Program-made: the position numbers and the translations under genes
The notes under the pieces: model-generated
The model's input: the letters and a program-made list of their open reading frames with translations, nothing else
The model's database searches: none
Told to the model about the DNA's origin: nothing
In this document: positions 37,873 through 46,814 of the stretch, in pieces
Position numbering within the stretch: position 1 is the stretch's first letter
Layout of the letters: every line of letters begins with the position of its first letter
Assembly (NCBI RefSeq): GCF_030317115.1
Contig: NZ_JASZYF010000006.1
Span: forward strand, 62,001 to 126,000
Source of the DNA: Variovorax gracilis
Lineage (GTDB): Bacteria; Pseudomonadota; Gammaproteobacteria; Burkholderiales; Burkholderiaceae_C
Length of the DNA: 64,000 nucleotides
Direction: 5' to 3'

Positions 37873-39059
37873 AGCTCGAAGCAGTACGCATCCCGCCGTG
37901 CCTGCAGGGTTTCGCGACGGGCGCGGCCGATGTGTTCGACGTGACGCTGGCGGGCGCCAGCGTCGCGGCCATCGAGCCAAGTGCGCAACCTGCGCGGGGC
38001 ATCCTGCTCAGCGGCCTGGTGGACGCGCACGCCCACATCGACAAGAACTACACCGTGCGCGACGTCGGCGCTGCCGAAGGCAATCTCTTCGCCGCCATCG
38101 AACGCATGGCTGCGCACCGCGCGCACTGGACGGCCGACAGCCTGCGCACGCGCATGCAGCGCGCCCTGCGGGAAGCCTGGTTCGCCGGCACGCGCGCATT
38201 GAGAACGCACCTGGACTGGGGCGGCGCCGAGGCTCCGGTGTCGCTCGCGGTCTTCGAGGCGCTGCGCGATGAATGGCGCGGTCGTGTCGAACTGCAGTTC
38301 GTCGCGCTCACGCCGCTCGACGTCTTTGCCGACCCGGCGGCCAGCGAACGGGTCGCGCAGACGGTGAAGCGCGCCGGCGGCGTGCTCGGCGCCTTCGTCT
38401 ATCGCAACGACGGCATCGTGCCCAAGCTGGGGCGCGTGTTCGATCTGGCGCAGGAATACGGGCTCGCGCTCGACTTCCACGTCGACGAAGGCCTCGACGT
38501 GGAGGCGACGGGACTTCGCACCATCGCGCAGCTCGGGATCGCCCGGGGGCTGCACGGTCGCGTCACTTGCGGGCACGCGTGTTCGCTGTCCGTGCAGGAC
38601 GAGGTGGCTGCGGACGAAACCCTGGCGTTGTGCGCGCAAGCGGGCATCCACCTCATCGCCCTGCCCACCACCAACCTCTACCTGCAGGGCGCGTGGGATC
38701 GCACGCCGGTGCAGCGCGGCATCACGCGCATCCGCGAAGCCGCAGCGCATGGCGTGCGCGCGAGCCTCGCCACAGACAACGTGCAGGATGCTTTCTATCC
38801 CTACGGCAGCTACGACCTGGTCGAGACCTTCGGCCTCGGCGTGCAGATGGGGCACCTGGCGCCTGCCGTCGACTGGCTCGACACCATCACCGTCAACCCC
38901 GCCCGGGCACTGGGCCTGGCGTGGGACGGCCGCATCGCGCCCGGCTGCCCGGCAGACTTCGTGCTGCTGGCCGCAACCGACGAATACGAACTTCTGGACC
39001 CGCGAGGACGGCGACGCACCGTCGTCCGCGCGGGCCGCACCTTGGAGCCGACCGAATGA
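37869..39059 (+). CDS. Cytosine deaminase-like amidohydrolase
   Basis: A 396-aa CodA-type metal-dependent deaminase. Metal and catalytic motifs appear in order: HxH in DAHAHIDKN (about 54-62), His and Glu in FHVDEGLD, His in CGHACSLS, and Asp in ATDNVQDAF. CodA-type enzymes deaminate cytosine or related heterocycles; the exact substrate is open. It overlaps otnI by 4 bases and ridA by 4, so it is transcribed with the otn genes although its chemistry is unrelated. The minus-strand operon opposite has a RutR-like repressor, which is compatible with a pyrimidine-type substrate. Confidence 0.82.
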   Translation: MKLEAVRIPPCLQGFATGAADVFDVTLAGASVAAIEPSAQPARGILLSGLVDAHAHIDKNYTVRDVGAAEGNLFAAIERMAAHRAHWTADSLRTRMQRALREAWFAGTRALRTHLDWGGAEAPVSLAVFEALRDEWRGRVELQFVALTPLDVFADPAASERVAQTVKRAGGVLGAFVYRNDGIVPKLGRVFDLAQEYGLALDFHVDEGLDVEATGLRTIAQLGIARGLHGRVTCGHACSLSVQDEVAADETLALCAQAGIHLIALPTTNLYLQGAWDRTPVQRGITRIREAAAHGVRASLATDNVQDAFYPYGSYDLVETFGLGVQMGHLAPAVDWLDTITVNPARALGLAWDGRIAPGCPADFVLLAATDEYELLDPRGRRRTVVRAGRTLEPTE

Positions 39060-39514
39060 GCATGGGCAAACCGATGGCCAACTACGCAGCCGCCAAGCGC
39101 GTCGGCGACTTCGTCTTCATGAGCGGCGTGGTGGCGGTCGATCCGTCGACGCGCCGCGCTGTTTCCAGCTACGAAGACATCCCCGAATCGGCGCGCGAGG
39201 CCCTGCGCGGGCTGGGTTATGCGACGGGCCAGATGTCGGTCGACATCTTCGAGGCCGCGATCGTGGCGCAGAGCTGGTTCGTGCTCGAACGCGTCCGCCA
39301 GATCGCGGCCGAGCACGGCGGCACGATGGACGACGTGGTGAAGCTGGTGCAGTACTTCCGCCGCCTCCCCGACTACGCGCCCTACAACCGCGTGCGCGGC
39401 CTGTTCTACCCGGGCGAGCCGCCGGTCAGCACGGTCGTGGAGGTGTCGCGCTTCCTGCCGGGGGACGAGGTGCTGGTCGAGGTGGAAGGGACGATGTATT
39501 TGCCGCAGCACTGA
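39056..39514 (+). CDS. RidA-family protein
   Basis: A 152-aa RidA/YjgF protein. It opens AKRVGDFVFMSGVVAVDP, has a variable insertion (about residues 25-55) typical of the less studied RidA subgroups, and ends PPVSTVVEVSRFLPGDEVLVEVEG. RidA proteins hydrolyse reactive enamines/imines; this would be useful beside a deaminase, but subgroup members with inserts can have other roles. ATG 39056 overlaps the deaminase stop; ATG 39062 is equally possible. Last gene of the six-gene plus-strand unit, convergent with the TetR gene at 39527. Confidence 0.8.
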   Translation: MSMGKPMANYAAAKRVGDFVFMSGVVAVDPSTRRAVSSYEDIPESAREALRGLGYATGQMSVDIFEAAIVAQSWFVLERVRQIAAEHGGTMDDVVKLVQYFRRLPDYAPYNRVRGLFYPGEPPVSTVVEVSRFLPGDEVLVEVEGTMYLPQH

Positions 39515-39526
39515 GCGGCAGGCGGG

Positions 39527-40192
39527 CTACTTGACCCCAGCCCCCTTCAACAGGAACTCCGTCACTTCCTCGATCAGGTAGCGCCGATCCTTCTCGTCGC
39601 TCTCGGCCACGTTCCGGAAGAACGCCACCTGCGTCGCGTGGTCGGCATAGAACTGCGTCACCGCCCACAGGTGGAAGAGGAACAGCATCGGGTCGACCGG
39701 GTCCATCAGTCCCTGGTTGATCCAGTTCTGGATCACCGCCGCGGCCTGGTCCGTGCGCTGCTTGCTCGTGCCCATCATGGCCTTGAGCACGGGCGCGCCA
39801 CGCATCATCTCGGCGGTGAAGATCCGCGATCGCAGCGGGTGCTCGAAGGAGAACACCATCTTGCGCCGGATCAGGTCGCTGAGCACCTTGCGCGGCCCGA
39901 AGGCTTCGTCGCTGAAGCCGAAGACGCCGATCCAGTCATTGATGATGTCCTGCAGCACCTGGCGGTACAGCGCTTCCTTGCTCTCGATGTAGTAGTGCAG
40001 CTGGGGCTTCGACAGGCCCGCCTTGTCGGCGATGGCCTGGGTCGATGCGCCGGCGAGGCCTTCGCTGGCGAACACTTCGATCGCAGCCTGGTAGATCACG
40101 GCCAGCACCTGCGTGTATTTGCGCGCGCGGCCTCGGGTGGCCGGTGTGTCGGGGCCTTCCTCGACGGTGCTCGTGCTCGGTGTGGTCGTCAT
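39527..40192 (-). CDS. TetR-family repressor, RutR-like
   Basis: A 221-aa TetR-type repressor resembling RutR, the pyrimidine-utilisation regulator. The HTH is TQAIADKAGLSKPQLHYY (about 48-66). The ligand domain shares HPLRSRIFTAEMMRGAPVL and DPMLFLFHLWAVTQFYADHATQ with E. coli RutR. It is the last gene of the seven-gene minus-strand operon. A RutR-like box in front of the first gene (46190-46205) suggests autoregulated repression. The ligand may be a pyrimidine or a related heterocycle. Confidence 0.83.
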   Translation of the reverse strand: MTTTPSTSTVEEGPDTPATRGRARKYTQVLAVIYQAAIEVFASEGLAGASTQAIADKAGLSKPQLHYYIESKEALYRQVLQDIINDWIGVFGFSDEAFGPRKVLSDLIRRKMVFSFEHPLRSRIFTAEMMRGAPVLKAMMGTSKQRTDQAAAVIQNWINQGLMDPVDPMLFLFHLWAVTQFYADHATQVAFFRNVAESDEKDRRYLIEEVTEFLLKGAGVK

Positions 40193-40229
40193 CGAATATG
40201 CATGGTGCCAGAGCGGATGCCGCCGTGGC

Positions 40230-41189
40230 TCAAAGCGTGATCACCAGTTCGTCGCCTTTGGCGCGCGAACAACACAGCGCCACCTTGTGCGTGCGTTCGC
40301 TGCGGGTGAGGCAGAAATCGCGGTGCTCGGCACCTTCGCCCTCGCAGCCCACGACGCAGGTGCCGCACAGGCCCTGTTCGCACGACACCGGAATGTCGAT
40401 GCCGAAGGCGTGCAGCGCATCGACGGCCGTCTGGTCGCCCGCCACGGGCACGCTGATGCCGCGCTCCGCCAGCCGCAGCACGAAGGGCTTGCCGGTGCCG
40501 CCGGCCGCGTCGGCGGGTGCGGCGAAGTATTCGGCATGCACCACGTCCTCGGGCCAGTGCGCAGCGGCCGCGCGCACCGCCTGCATGAAGCTGCCGGGGC
40601 CGCACACGTACAGGTGCGTGCCAGGCCTGCGCTCGGCGAGCAGCTGGCGCAGGTTGATCTTTCGCGAGGCGTCGCCGTCGTCGAAATGCACGCGCACGTG
40701 CGGCGCGAGCAAGGGTGCGCGCAGGGCGTCCGCAAAGGCCAGGTGCTCTTCGCTGCGCACGAACAGGCAGAGTTCGAAGTCGGCGCCTTCGCGTGCCAGC
40801 GCCTGCGCCATTGCGAGCAGCGGCGTCATGCCGATGCCGCCGGCCAGCAGCAGGTGCCGCTTCGCCTCCGCACGGATCGGAAAGGTGTTGCGCGGCGCGC
40901 TGATCGGGAGCAGATCGCCTTCGCGAACCCGCGCATGCATCGAGGCCGAGCCGCCGCGGCTCGCCACCTCGCGCTTGACGCCGATGAGGTAGGTCGACGC
41001 ATGGCCGCCATCGGCGCGCGCCAGCGAGTACTGGCGCGAGAAGCCGCCGGGCATGTGCACGTCGATGTGCGCTCCGGCCTGGTAGCCCGGGAGGGGCCGG
41101 CCCGCCGGATGCGCGAGCTCGAAAGAAAGGATCTCCGGCGTCTGGCGCGCGATGCGCGCCACCCGCACGGTGAGGGTGCGTTCGGCCAT
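40230..41189 (-). CDS. PDR/VanB-family oxygenase reductase
   Basis: A 319-aa phthalate-dioxygenase-reductase-type protein. It has an FMN-binding RQYSLAR (about 52-58), NAD-binding LLAGGIGMTPLLAM (about 113) and a C-terminal plant-type 2Fe-2S domain with CEQGLCGTCVVGC plus the distal Cys. It passes electrons from NADH to a Rieske oxygenase. No oxygenase gene lies in the operon, so the partner must be encoded elsewhere or the reductase serves another acceptor. It lies 13 bases behind the substrate-binding protein gene. Confidence 0.88.
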   Translation of the reverse strand: MAERTLTVRVARIARQTPEILSFELAHPAGRPLPGYQAGAHIDVHMPGGFSRQYSLARADGGHASTYLIGVKREVASRGGSASMHARVREGDLLPISAPRNTFPIRAEAKRHLLLAGGIGMTPLLAMAQALAREGADFELCLFVRSEEHLAFADALRAPLLAPHVRVHFDDGDASRKINLRQLLAERRPGTHLYVCGPGSFMQAVRAAAAHWPEDVVHAEYFAAPADAAGGTGKPFVLRLAERGISVPVAGDQTAVDALHAFGIDIPVSCEQGLCGTCVVGCEGEGAEHRDFCLTRSERTHKVALCCSRAKGDELVITL

Positions 41190-41202
41190 CTTCGTTCGCG
41201 CG

Positions 41203-42219
41203 CTACTTGGCGAGCCCCTTCTTGACGTCCAGGCCGGTGCCCTTGTTGACGAACTGCGTCGTGTACGCGTCGCGGTAGTTGAAGTCGGTCGGCTTGTAGA
41301 GGCCGGCTGCCACCGTCTTGTCGTAGAAGTCCTTCATTCGCTCGTCGCTGATCGCGCCGATGCCCTTGGCTGGCGCGTCGCCCACGTCGATATGCGCGCG
41401 CAGGATCGGGATCGACTTCTCGATGTAGTCGTCGCTGATGTCCGGGTTGATCTTCTGGATCAGCGCATCGGCCGCCTTGCGGTCGCCGTACAGGTAGTTG
41501 TAGTAGCCGATGTTGGTGGCCTCGACGAAACGGCGCACCACGTCCGGCTTGGTCTTCACCAGGTCCTGGCGCGTCTCGATCACCATGCCGTAGGTCGACC
41601 ACCCCGCGTCGGCCAGCGACAGCACCACGGGCTTGAAGCCGGCCTGCTTCTCGACGGCGAGAGGCTCGGAGGTCGCGTAGGCCTGCTGCACCGACTGCTT
41701 GTCCGCGAGGAACTGCGAGAGGCTGTAGTTGTAGGGGCGCACCTGCTCGTCGCGCATGCCGTAGGCCTTCTTCATCCACTGCCAGTAGCTGATCTGCCCG
41801 TCCTTGGCGAGCAGCACCGTCTTGGCCTTGGCGAGATCGGCGAACTTGTCGAAGCCCTGGCCCGGGTGGGCGATGATGGCCTGCGGGTCCTTCTGGAAGT
41901 AGGCGGCGACGACCACGGTCGGCACCTTCTGCTTGATGTTGTCGAAGGCCATCAGCATGTTGCCGGTCATCAGGAAGTCGATCTTGCCGGCCGGCAGCAT
42001 CGGGCGGTTGTTGACTTGCGGCCCGCCCTGCTGGATGTCGACGTCGAGCCCGAACTTCTTGTAGGTGCCGTCGGCCAGCGCCTGGTAGAAGCCGCCGTGG
42101 CCGGGCTGGGCGCGCCAGTTGGTGGCGAGCACGACCTTGTCCTGCGCGATGGCCGCGAAGGCGGTGCCCGCGAGCAGCGCGGCGAGGAGGGTGCGGGCGA
42201 GGAAGGGGACTTGTCGCAT
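41203..42219 (-). CDS. ABC substrate-binding protein (NMT1/THI5-like)
   Basis: A 338-aa periplasmic binding protein of the NitT/TauT/ThiY (NMT1/THI5-like) group. It has a signal peptide (MRQVPFLARTLLAALLAGTA, cleavage after AIA near residue 24). The mature domain opens VVLATNWRAQPGHGGFYQAL. Proteins of this group bind sulfonates, nitrate or pyrimidines. The RutR-like regulator favours a pyrimidine-type ligand, by inference. An AAGGAA ribosome site supports ATG 42219. It pairs with the permease and ATPase of the same operon, although the FAD oxidase gene separates it from them. Confidence 0.87.
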   Translation of the reverse strand: MRQVPFLARTLLAALLAGTAFAAIAQDKVVLATNWRAQPGHGGFYQALADGTYKKFGLDVDIQQGGPQVNNRPMLPAGKIDFLMTGNMLMAFDNIKQKVPTVVVAAYFQKDPQAIIAHPGQGFDKFADLAKAKTVLLAKDGQISYWQWMKKAYGMRDEQVRPYNYSLSQFLADKQSVQQAYATSEPLAVEKQAGFKPVVLSLADAGWSTYGMVIETRQDLVKTKPDVVRRFVEATNIGYYNYLYGDRKAADALIQKINPDISDDYIEKSIPILRAHIDVGDAPAKGIGAISDERMKDFYDKTVAAGLYKPTDFNYRDAYTTQFVNKGTGLDVKKGLAK

Positions 42220-42256
42220 CGTGGTTCCTTGGGTGGTGTCTCTGGGGGGGTGGGGA

Positions 42257-43654
42257 TCAGGCGTCACGGGCCATGTCGGCGTGCCAGCCGCGTGTCTTTC
42301 CGGGGTTCATGAGGCCCATCGGATCGCTGCGCTTCTTGAAATCGATCTGTTGGGTGTCGATGGTCTTCATGCCGCCGTCCTCGATGGTCACGACATGCGG
42401 GTTGAAGATCTGGCAGCCGCCTTGCGACTCGATCTCGCGCATCACCTCGTACTGGTGCGCCTCGCCTTTCCAGCGGACGAGCAGGATCGAGAAGGTGCCG
42501 TACTCGCCGCCGGCGCGTGCGAACTCGTGGTGCTGCAGCACGTCGTCGCCGAAGATCGCGATGTGGCGGTCGACCACCGCGGGATCGAAGGGCTGCGCAT
42601 AGGCGACCTGCAGGTAGGTCCAGCTGCGATCGACCTTCAGCGCCTGCAGCGTCGTGTGGTTGTAGGCGCACTCGTAGGCGGGCGGCAGGCCGGCTGCATG
42701 CAACTCCGCCTCCGTGCCTTCGAGCGAGAGCGTGCCGCCGTGCGCGGCGACCAGCGCGCGGAACGCGGCCATCGAGCCCGGCGCCACCATGGCGAACATC
42801 GCGTGGCGGTCTGGCGGAAAGTGCTCGCCCAAGGTGGCGTAGTAGGGCGAGAAACGCGCATCGACGGCCGAGAGCAGGAACAGCTCCAGCTCGGGCGTGC
42901 TCGCCGCGACGCCGAAGTCCATCACGCGCCGGTAGCTCTCGAAGAGCGCGATGCAGTGCACCCACTCGACGGCCGGGGTCAGTGCCACTTCGACTTCGGT
43001 GATGACGCCGTTGGTGCCATAGGCGTGATGCACCTGCTGGATCTCGTCGCCCTGCAATTCGATGATGCGCGGTTCGCGCTCCACCGTCATCACGCGGGCG
43101 CGCAGCAGGTTGCCCGGGTCGCGCAGGATGCCGTGGCGGATCGAGCCGATGCCGCCGAAGCCGCCCGCGATGAAGCCGCCGATCGAGGCCACGTGCCAGG
43201 TCGAGGGCCACATGCGCAGCGCCTGACCGGTCTCGGCCACGGCGAGCTCGATGTCGTGCATGCGCGCGCCGGCCTGCACGCGCACGCGGCCGTCGCCGAT
43301 CTCCAGCACGCGGCTCATCTGCGTGACGTCGAGCACCAGCCCGCCTTCGAGCGGCACGCACTGGCCGTAGTTGCCGGTGCCGCCCGCGCGGACGGTGAGC
43401 GGCAGCTTCCACTTCGCGGCCACCGCGGCGGCCTGGCGAACGTCCTCTTCGGTCGATACCTTGACGACGAGGTCGGCCACGCAGCCGGCGAGCTGCTCGG
43501 TCAGGATCGGGCTGTACCAGTAGAAATCCTTGGAGAGCTGCTTGCGCTGGCCCGGCGAGACGATCACGTTCAGGCCGTGCAGGTCGCGCGCGACTGCGTC
43601 CCAGTCGATCGTCTCGGCGGCAGGGCGGTCGCGTTCCATCAGTGCCGAGTTCAT
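42257..43654 (-). CDS. FAD-linked oxidase (PCMH-type)
   Basis: A 465-aa flavoenzyme with a PCMH-type FAD-binding domain (LPLTVRAGGTGNYGQCVPLEGG near residue 90, and SIGGFIAGGFGGIGSIRHG near 158). The C-terminal cap ends SDPMGLMNPGKTRGW, usual for D-lactate/glycolate dehydrogenase relatives. No berberine-type double Cys/His flavin-linkage motif was evident. It oxidises a hydroxy acid or related substrate. The start overlaps the permease stop by 4 bases (ATGA). Confidence 0.83.
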   Translation of the reverse strand: MNSALMERDRPAAETIDWDAVARDLHGLNVIVSPGQRKQLSKDFYWYSPILTEQLAGCVADLVVKVSTEEDVRQAAAVAAKWKLPLTVRAGGTGNYGQCVPLEGGLVLDVTQMSRVLEIGDGRVRVQAGARMHDIELAVAETGQALRMWPSTWHVASIGGFIAGGFGGIGSIRHGILRDPGNLLRARVMTVEREPRIIELQGDEIQQVHHAYGTNGVITEVEVALTPAVEWVHCIALFESYRRVMDFGVAASTPELELFLLSAVDARFSPYYATLGEHFPPDRHAMFAMVAPGSMAAFRALVAAHGGTLSLEGTEAELHAAGLPPAYECAYNHTTLQALKVDRSWTYLQVAYAQPFDPAVVDRHIAIFGDDVLQHHEFARAGGEYGTFSILLVRWKGEAHQYEVMREIESQGGCQIFNPHVVTIEDGGMKTIDTQQIDFKKRSDPMGLMNPGKTRGWHADMARDA

Positions 43655-44532
43655 CGCTCTCTCCTCATTTCACTTTCGTGCCAATGGCCAAGGACCATTC
43701 GAGAGAGCGCGGCGAACACGATGAAGATCACGATCCCAAGCAAGGACACCAGCAGCAGTGCCGCGAACATCATCGGGATCTCGGTGCGGAAGCTCGATTC
43801 GAGGATGCGCGATGCCAAGCCCGTCTCCCGCCCCGCCGTGCCGGCCGTGAACTCGGCGACCACCGCGCCGATCAGGCTCAGCCCGCCGGCGATCTTCAGC
43901 CCCGCCATGAAGAAGGGCAGCGCGCTCGGCACCAGCAGGTAGCGGAACATCTGCCAGGGCGAGGCCTTGTAGAGATGGAACAGGTCGCGCAGGTTGCTGT
44001 CGGCACTCTTGAGGCCGATGACCGTGTTCGACAGGATCGGGAAGAAGGCCACGATCCACGCGCACAGCAGCAGGGCCGCCGTCGTGCTCGACACGTAGAT
44101 CAGGATCAGCGGAGCGATCGCGATGATCGGCGTGACCTGCAGGATCACCGCGATCGGGAACAGGCCGATCTCCACCCACTTGAACAGCGCAAAGGCGATC
44201 GCGAGCAGCACGCCGCCGACGATCGCCGCCACCAGCGCCAGCAAGGTGAGCTTGACGGTGAACCACAGCGCGCTCGACAGCGTGTCCCAGTTGTCGATCA
44301 GCGTGGTGAAGATCAGCGAGGGCGCGGGGATGATGTAGTGCGGCACGTTGTTCACCCGCACCAGGACTTCCCACAGCAGCAGCAGGCCTGCCACGATGGC
44401 CGTGGGCACCGCGATGCGCAGGAGCGAATCGCGCCGCCGCAGCCGGTCGTCGCGCGCCTGCAGCTCGGCGGCCGAGGGCGCATCCTGCAGTTCGGCGAGC
44501 GCCGGGGTGTCAGTGATCGATGTCGATGCCAT
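43651..44532 (-). CDS. ABC transporter permease (NitT/TauT type)
   Basis: A 293-aa permease with about six predicted helices. The EAA loop that contacts the ATPase is at about residues 190-220 (KASPWQMFRYLLVPSALPF). It has a long N-terminal cytoplasmic part with acidic and basic residues. It is the partner of the ATPase and the NMT1/THI5-like binding protein in an import system. The first 23 bases of the gene overlap the end of the ATPase gene. Confidence 0.88.
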   Translation of the reverse strand: MASTSITDTPALAELQDAPSAAELQARDDRLRRRDSLLRIAVPTAIVAGLLLLWEVLVRVNNVPHYIIPAPSLIFTTLIDNWDTLSSALWFTVKLTLLALVAAIVGGVLLAIAFALFKWVEIGLFPIAVILQVTPIIAIAPLILIYVSSTTAALLLCAWIVAFFPILSNTVIGLKSADSNLRDLFHLYKASPWQMFRYLLVPSALPFFMAGLKIAGGLSLIGAVVAEFTAGTAGRETGLASRILESSFRTEIPMMFAALLLVSLLGIVIFIVFAALSRMVLGHWHESEMRRER

Positions 44533-45310
44533 GGAGGGCTCCGTGCAGGGACTGCGACACCGCCGTGCAGTGGGCGTTGTAGCGGGTGGAGGTGCGGAAT
44601 GCTTCGCCGCGCGGGTAGGGCTCGTCGATGCGGATCTCGTCGACCACGCGGCCCGGCCGGGGCGCCATCACGACGATGCGGTTGGACAGGTAGACCGATT
44701 CGTACACGCTGTGCGTGACGAAGATGATCGAGAAGCGATGCTCCCGCCAGATGGCGAGCAGGTCGTTATTGAGCTTGATGCGCGTCATCTCGTCGAGCGC
44801 GGCGAAGGGCTCGTCCATCAGCAGCAGGCGCGGGCGCGTGACCAGGGCGCGCGCGATCGACACGCGCATCTTCATGCCGCCCGACAGCTCGCGCGGGTAC
44901 ACGTCGGCGAAGCGCGAGAGGCCGACCATCTCCAGCGCCTGCGTCACCACCGGCGCGGCGGCGTCGCGGCCCATGCCGGCCAGCTTGAGCGGCAGCCAGA
45001 CGTTGTCGAACACCTTCGCCCAGGGCATGAGCGTCGGTTCCTGGAACACGAAGCCCAGGTCGCGATCGCTGGTGGATGCGCCGGTGTTGGTGCGCGACCA
45101 TGCGACTTCGCCCGAGCTGATGCGCGTCAGGCCGGCGATCAGCCTCAGGGCCGTGCTCTTGCCGCAGCCCGAGGGGCCGAGGAAGCTGATGAAGTCATGC
45201 TCGCCGCAGTCGAGGGTCATGCCCTGCAGCGCGAGCGTGCCGTTGGCGAAGCGCTTGCTGACGTGGCGCAGGCTGACCAGCGGCGGGGTGGATGGCGTGG
45301 GGCTTTCCAT
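44510..45310 (-). CDS. ABC transporter ATP-binding protein (NitT/TauT type)
   Basis: A 266-aa ATPase. It has Walker A GPSGCGKST, Q-loop VFQEPTLMPW, signature LSGGMKMR and Walker B LLLMDEPFAALDE, with the switch His in FVTHSVYE. This belongs to the SsuB/TauB/NrtD group. A GGAG site 6 nt upstream supports ATG 45310. The upstream creatininase gene is 23 bases away, and the permease gene overlaps its 3' end. Confidence 0.9.
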   Translation of the reverse strand: MESPTPSTPPLVSLRHVSKRFANGTLALQGMTLDCGEHDFISFLGPSGCGKSTALRLIAGLTRISSGEVAWSRTNTGASTSDRDLGFVFQEPTLMPWAKVFDNVWLPLKLAGMGRDAAAPVVTQALEMVGLSRFADVYPRELSGGMKMRVSIARALVTRPRLLLMDEPFAALDEMTRIKLNNDLLAIWREHRFSIIFVTHSVYESVYLSNRIVVMAPRPGRVVDEIRIDEPYPRGEAFRTSTRYNAHCTAVSQSLHGALHGIDIDH

Positions 45311-45333
45311 GGTTGCTCCGGTGGGGCCGGCCT

Positions 45334-46155
45334 TCACTGCCAGGCGGGCACGTTGGCGAGGCGTTCGAGCGGGAAGCGATCGACTTCCTGCAGCAACTCG
45401 ACGAAGCGCCGGCCGACGTGGTCGAGCACCGCCTCGCCCTTGGCGGCGGTGGCGCGCGTGGCGTCGCCGGCGGCGCCGGCGGGGTTGATGTCGTGCATCT
45501 GCCAGCCGAGCTTGCCGCTGGGCGTGATCGAAAGGAACTTGTTTTCCTTCGCCAGTTCTTCCGTCATCGAGTGGAAGTTGCGGAAGTTCTCCGGCCGCAC
45601 ATGGTCCGGCGTGAGGTGCAGCATCACCGAGCTTTCGAGGTCGCCCGCATGCACGCCGTGCTTGCCTTCGTGCGCGGTGAAGAGCCCTTCGGGCAGGCCG
45701 AGCGTGTACCAGTTGGCCGCGACGACCATCATGTCGTGCGCCTCGCGCAGGTCGCGGGCGACGATGTCCATCACCGACATCTGGCCGCCGTGGCTGTTGT
45801 AGAGCACCAGCTTGCGCACGCCGGCCTTGGCGACGCAGGCGCCGATGTCCTTCCACAACGCGATCAGCGTGGAGGCCGACACCGTGAGCGTGCCGGGGTA
45901 GCGCGAATGCTCGTTGCTCTTGCCGTAGGCCACCGTGGGCAGGAAGAGCACGGGAAGGTCGTCCGGCAGGTACGGGATCGTTGCGCTCACCATGCCGTCG
46001 ATGGTGGCCGTGTCGGTGGACATCGGCAGGTGCGGGCCATGCTGCTCGGTCGCGCCCACCGGCAGCACTGCAATCAGCCGGGAGCGATCGAGGCGGGAAA
46101 ACTCTTCGCTGGTCAGGTCGGACCAATAGCGGCTGCGCGGGCGTGCGGAAGTCAT
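45334..46155 (-). CDS. Creatininase-family amidohydrolase
   Basis: A 273-aa creatininase fold protein. Metal-ligand motifs are LPVGATEQHGPHLPMSTD (about 33-50), VLYNSHGGQ and HAGDLESS. The family includes creatininase, FAPy deformylase and the mycofactocin peptidase MftE, so only a C-N amide or imide hydrolysis can be predicted. It is the first gene of the seven-gene operon. ATG 46155 has GAGG 7 nt upstream; the longer frame to 46197 would pass through the -10-like element and repressor box. Confidence 0.85.
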   Translation of the reverse strand: MTSARPRSRYWSDLTSEEFSRLDRSRLIAVLPVGATEQHGPHLPMSTDTATIDGMVSATIPYLPDDLPVLFLPTVAYGKSNEHSRYPGTLTVSASTLIALWKDIGACVAKAGVRKLVLYNSHGGQMSVMDIVARDLREAHDMMVVAANWYTLGLPEGLFTAHEGKHGVHAGDLESSVMLHLTPDHVRPENFRNFHSMTEELAKENKFLSITPSGKLGWQMHDINPAGAAGDATRATAAKGEAVLDHVGRRFVELLQEVDRFPLERLANVPAWQ

Positions 46156-46189
46156 GAAGCAACCTCGTTCGTCGTGAAGGGTGGCTAAA

Positions 46190-46205
46190 TTATCCACTCG
46201 GTCAA
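46190..46205 (-). promoter_or_regulatory. RutR-like repressor box in front of the creatininase operon
   Basis: Minus strand TTGACCGAGTGGATAA, matching 11 of the 14 fixed positions of the RutR consensus TTGACCA-NN-TGGTCAA. It starts 35 bases upstream of the first ATG and overlaps a possible -10 (TAATTT, 46187-46192). Repressor binding here would block transcription. The consensus is from memory of E. coli RutR. Confidence 0.55.
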
Positions 46206-46430
46206 AAAAGGTTGACTATCGTTTACCCGGAATATTTCACCTCAATCTGCAACGAAGGGTAATGACGGTGGGGGGTGGCTTGGGATACCCACGCAGATGT
46301 GATCGATTGGTCAATAGAACAGGTGTGGCGATTCATTCCCCCATGCTGCGGTCCGTCATTCGCCGTCTACGCGTTGCGCCCGCCGGACGCGGTAGTAATA
46401 CTTGTGGCTTGCATTCGAGGGTGCCTCACC

Positions 46431-46814
46431 ATGTCCGTCCAGTTGAATCACACGATCGTCAAGGCCCGCGATCCGCAGGCTTCGGCGGCACTCCTGGCCG
46501 CATTGCTCGGTCGCGGCGCGCCGGTGCGCTTCGGGCCGTTTCATGGCGTGGAGATCGACAACGGCGTCACGCTCGATTTCATGCGTGTCGATGAGGAGTT
46601 CGACTGGGCCCACTACGCCTTCCTCGTGAGCGAAAGCGAGTTCGACGAGATCTTCGGGCGGATTCGCGCACGCGGAATTCCCTATTGGGCCGACCCCGGG
46701 CACCACCAGCCCGGCGAGATCAACCATGGCGACGGCGGCCGGGGCGTCTACTGGGACGACCCCGACGGGCACGTCCTCGAGATCCTCACCCGGCCCTATG
46801 GCAGCGGCGGCTGA
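46431..46814 (+). CDS. VOC-superfamily protein
   Basis: A 127-aa vicinal-oxygen-chelate protein: LNHTIVKARDPQASAALLA (first strand and helix), FGPFHGVEIDNGVTLDFM and GRGVYWDDPDGHVLEILT (C-terminal metal-site strand). This is the FosX/glyoxalase-like class; the substrate is unknown. ATG 46431 fits the family start. Its last 17 bases overlap the start of the FAD reductase gene, so the two are probably translationally coupled. It is transcribed away from the creatininase operon across a 275-base gap in which I see only the repressor box described for that operon. Confidence 0.82.
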   Translation: MSVQLNHTIVKARDPQASAALLAALLGRGAPVRFGPFHGVEIDNGVTLDFMRVDEEFDWAHYAFLVSESEFDEIFGRIRARGIPYWADPGHHQPGEINHGDGGRGVYWDDPDGHVLEILTRPYGSGG

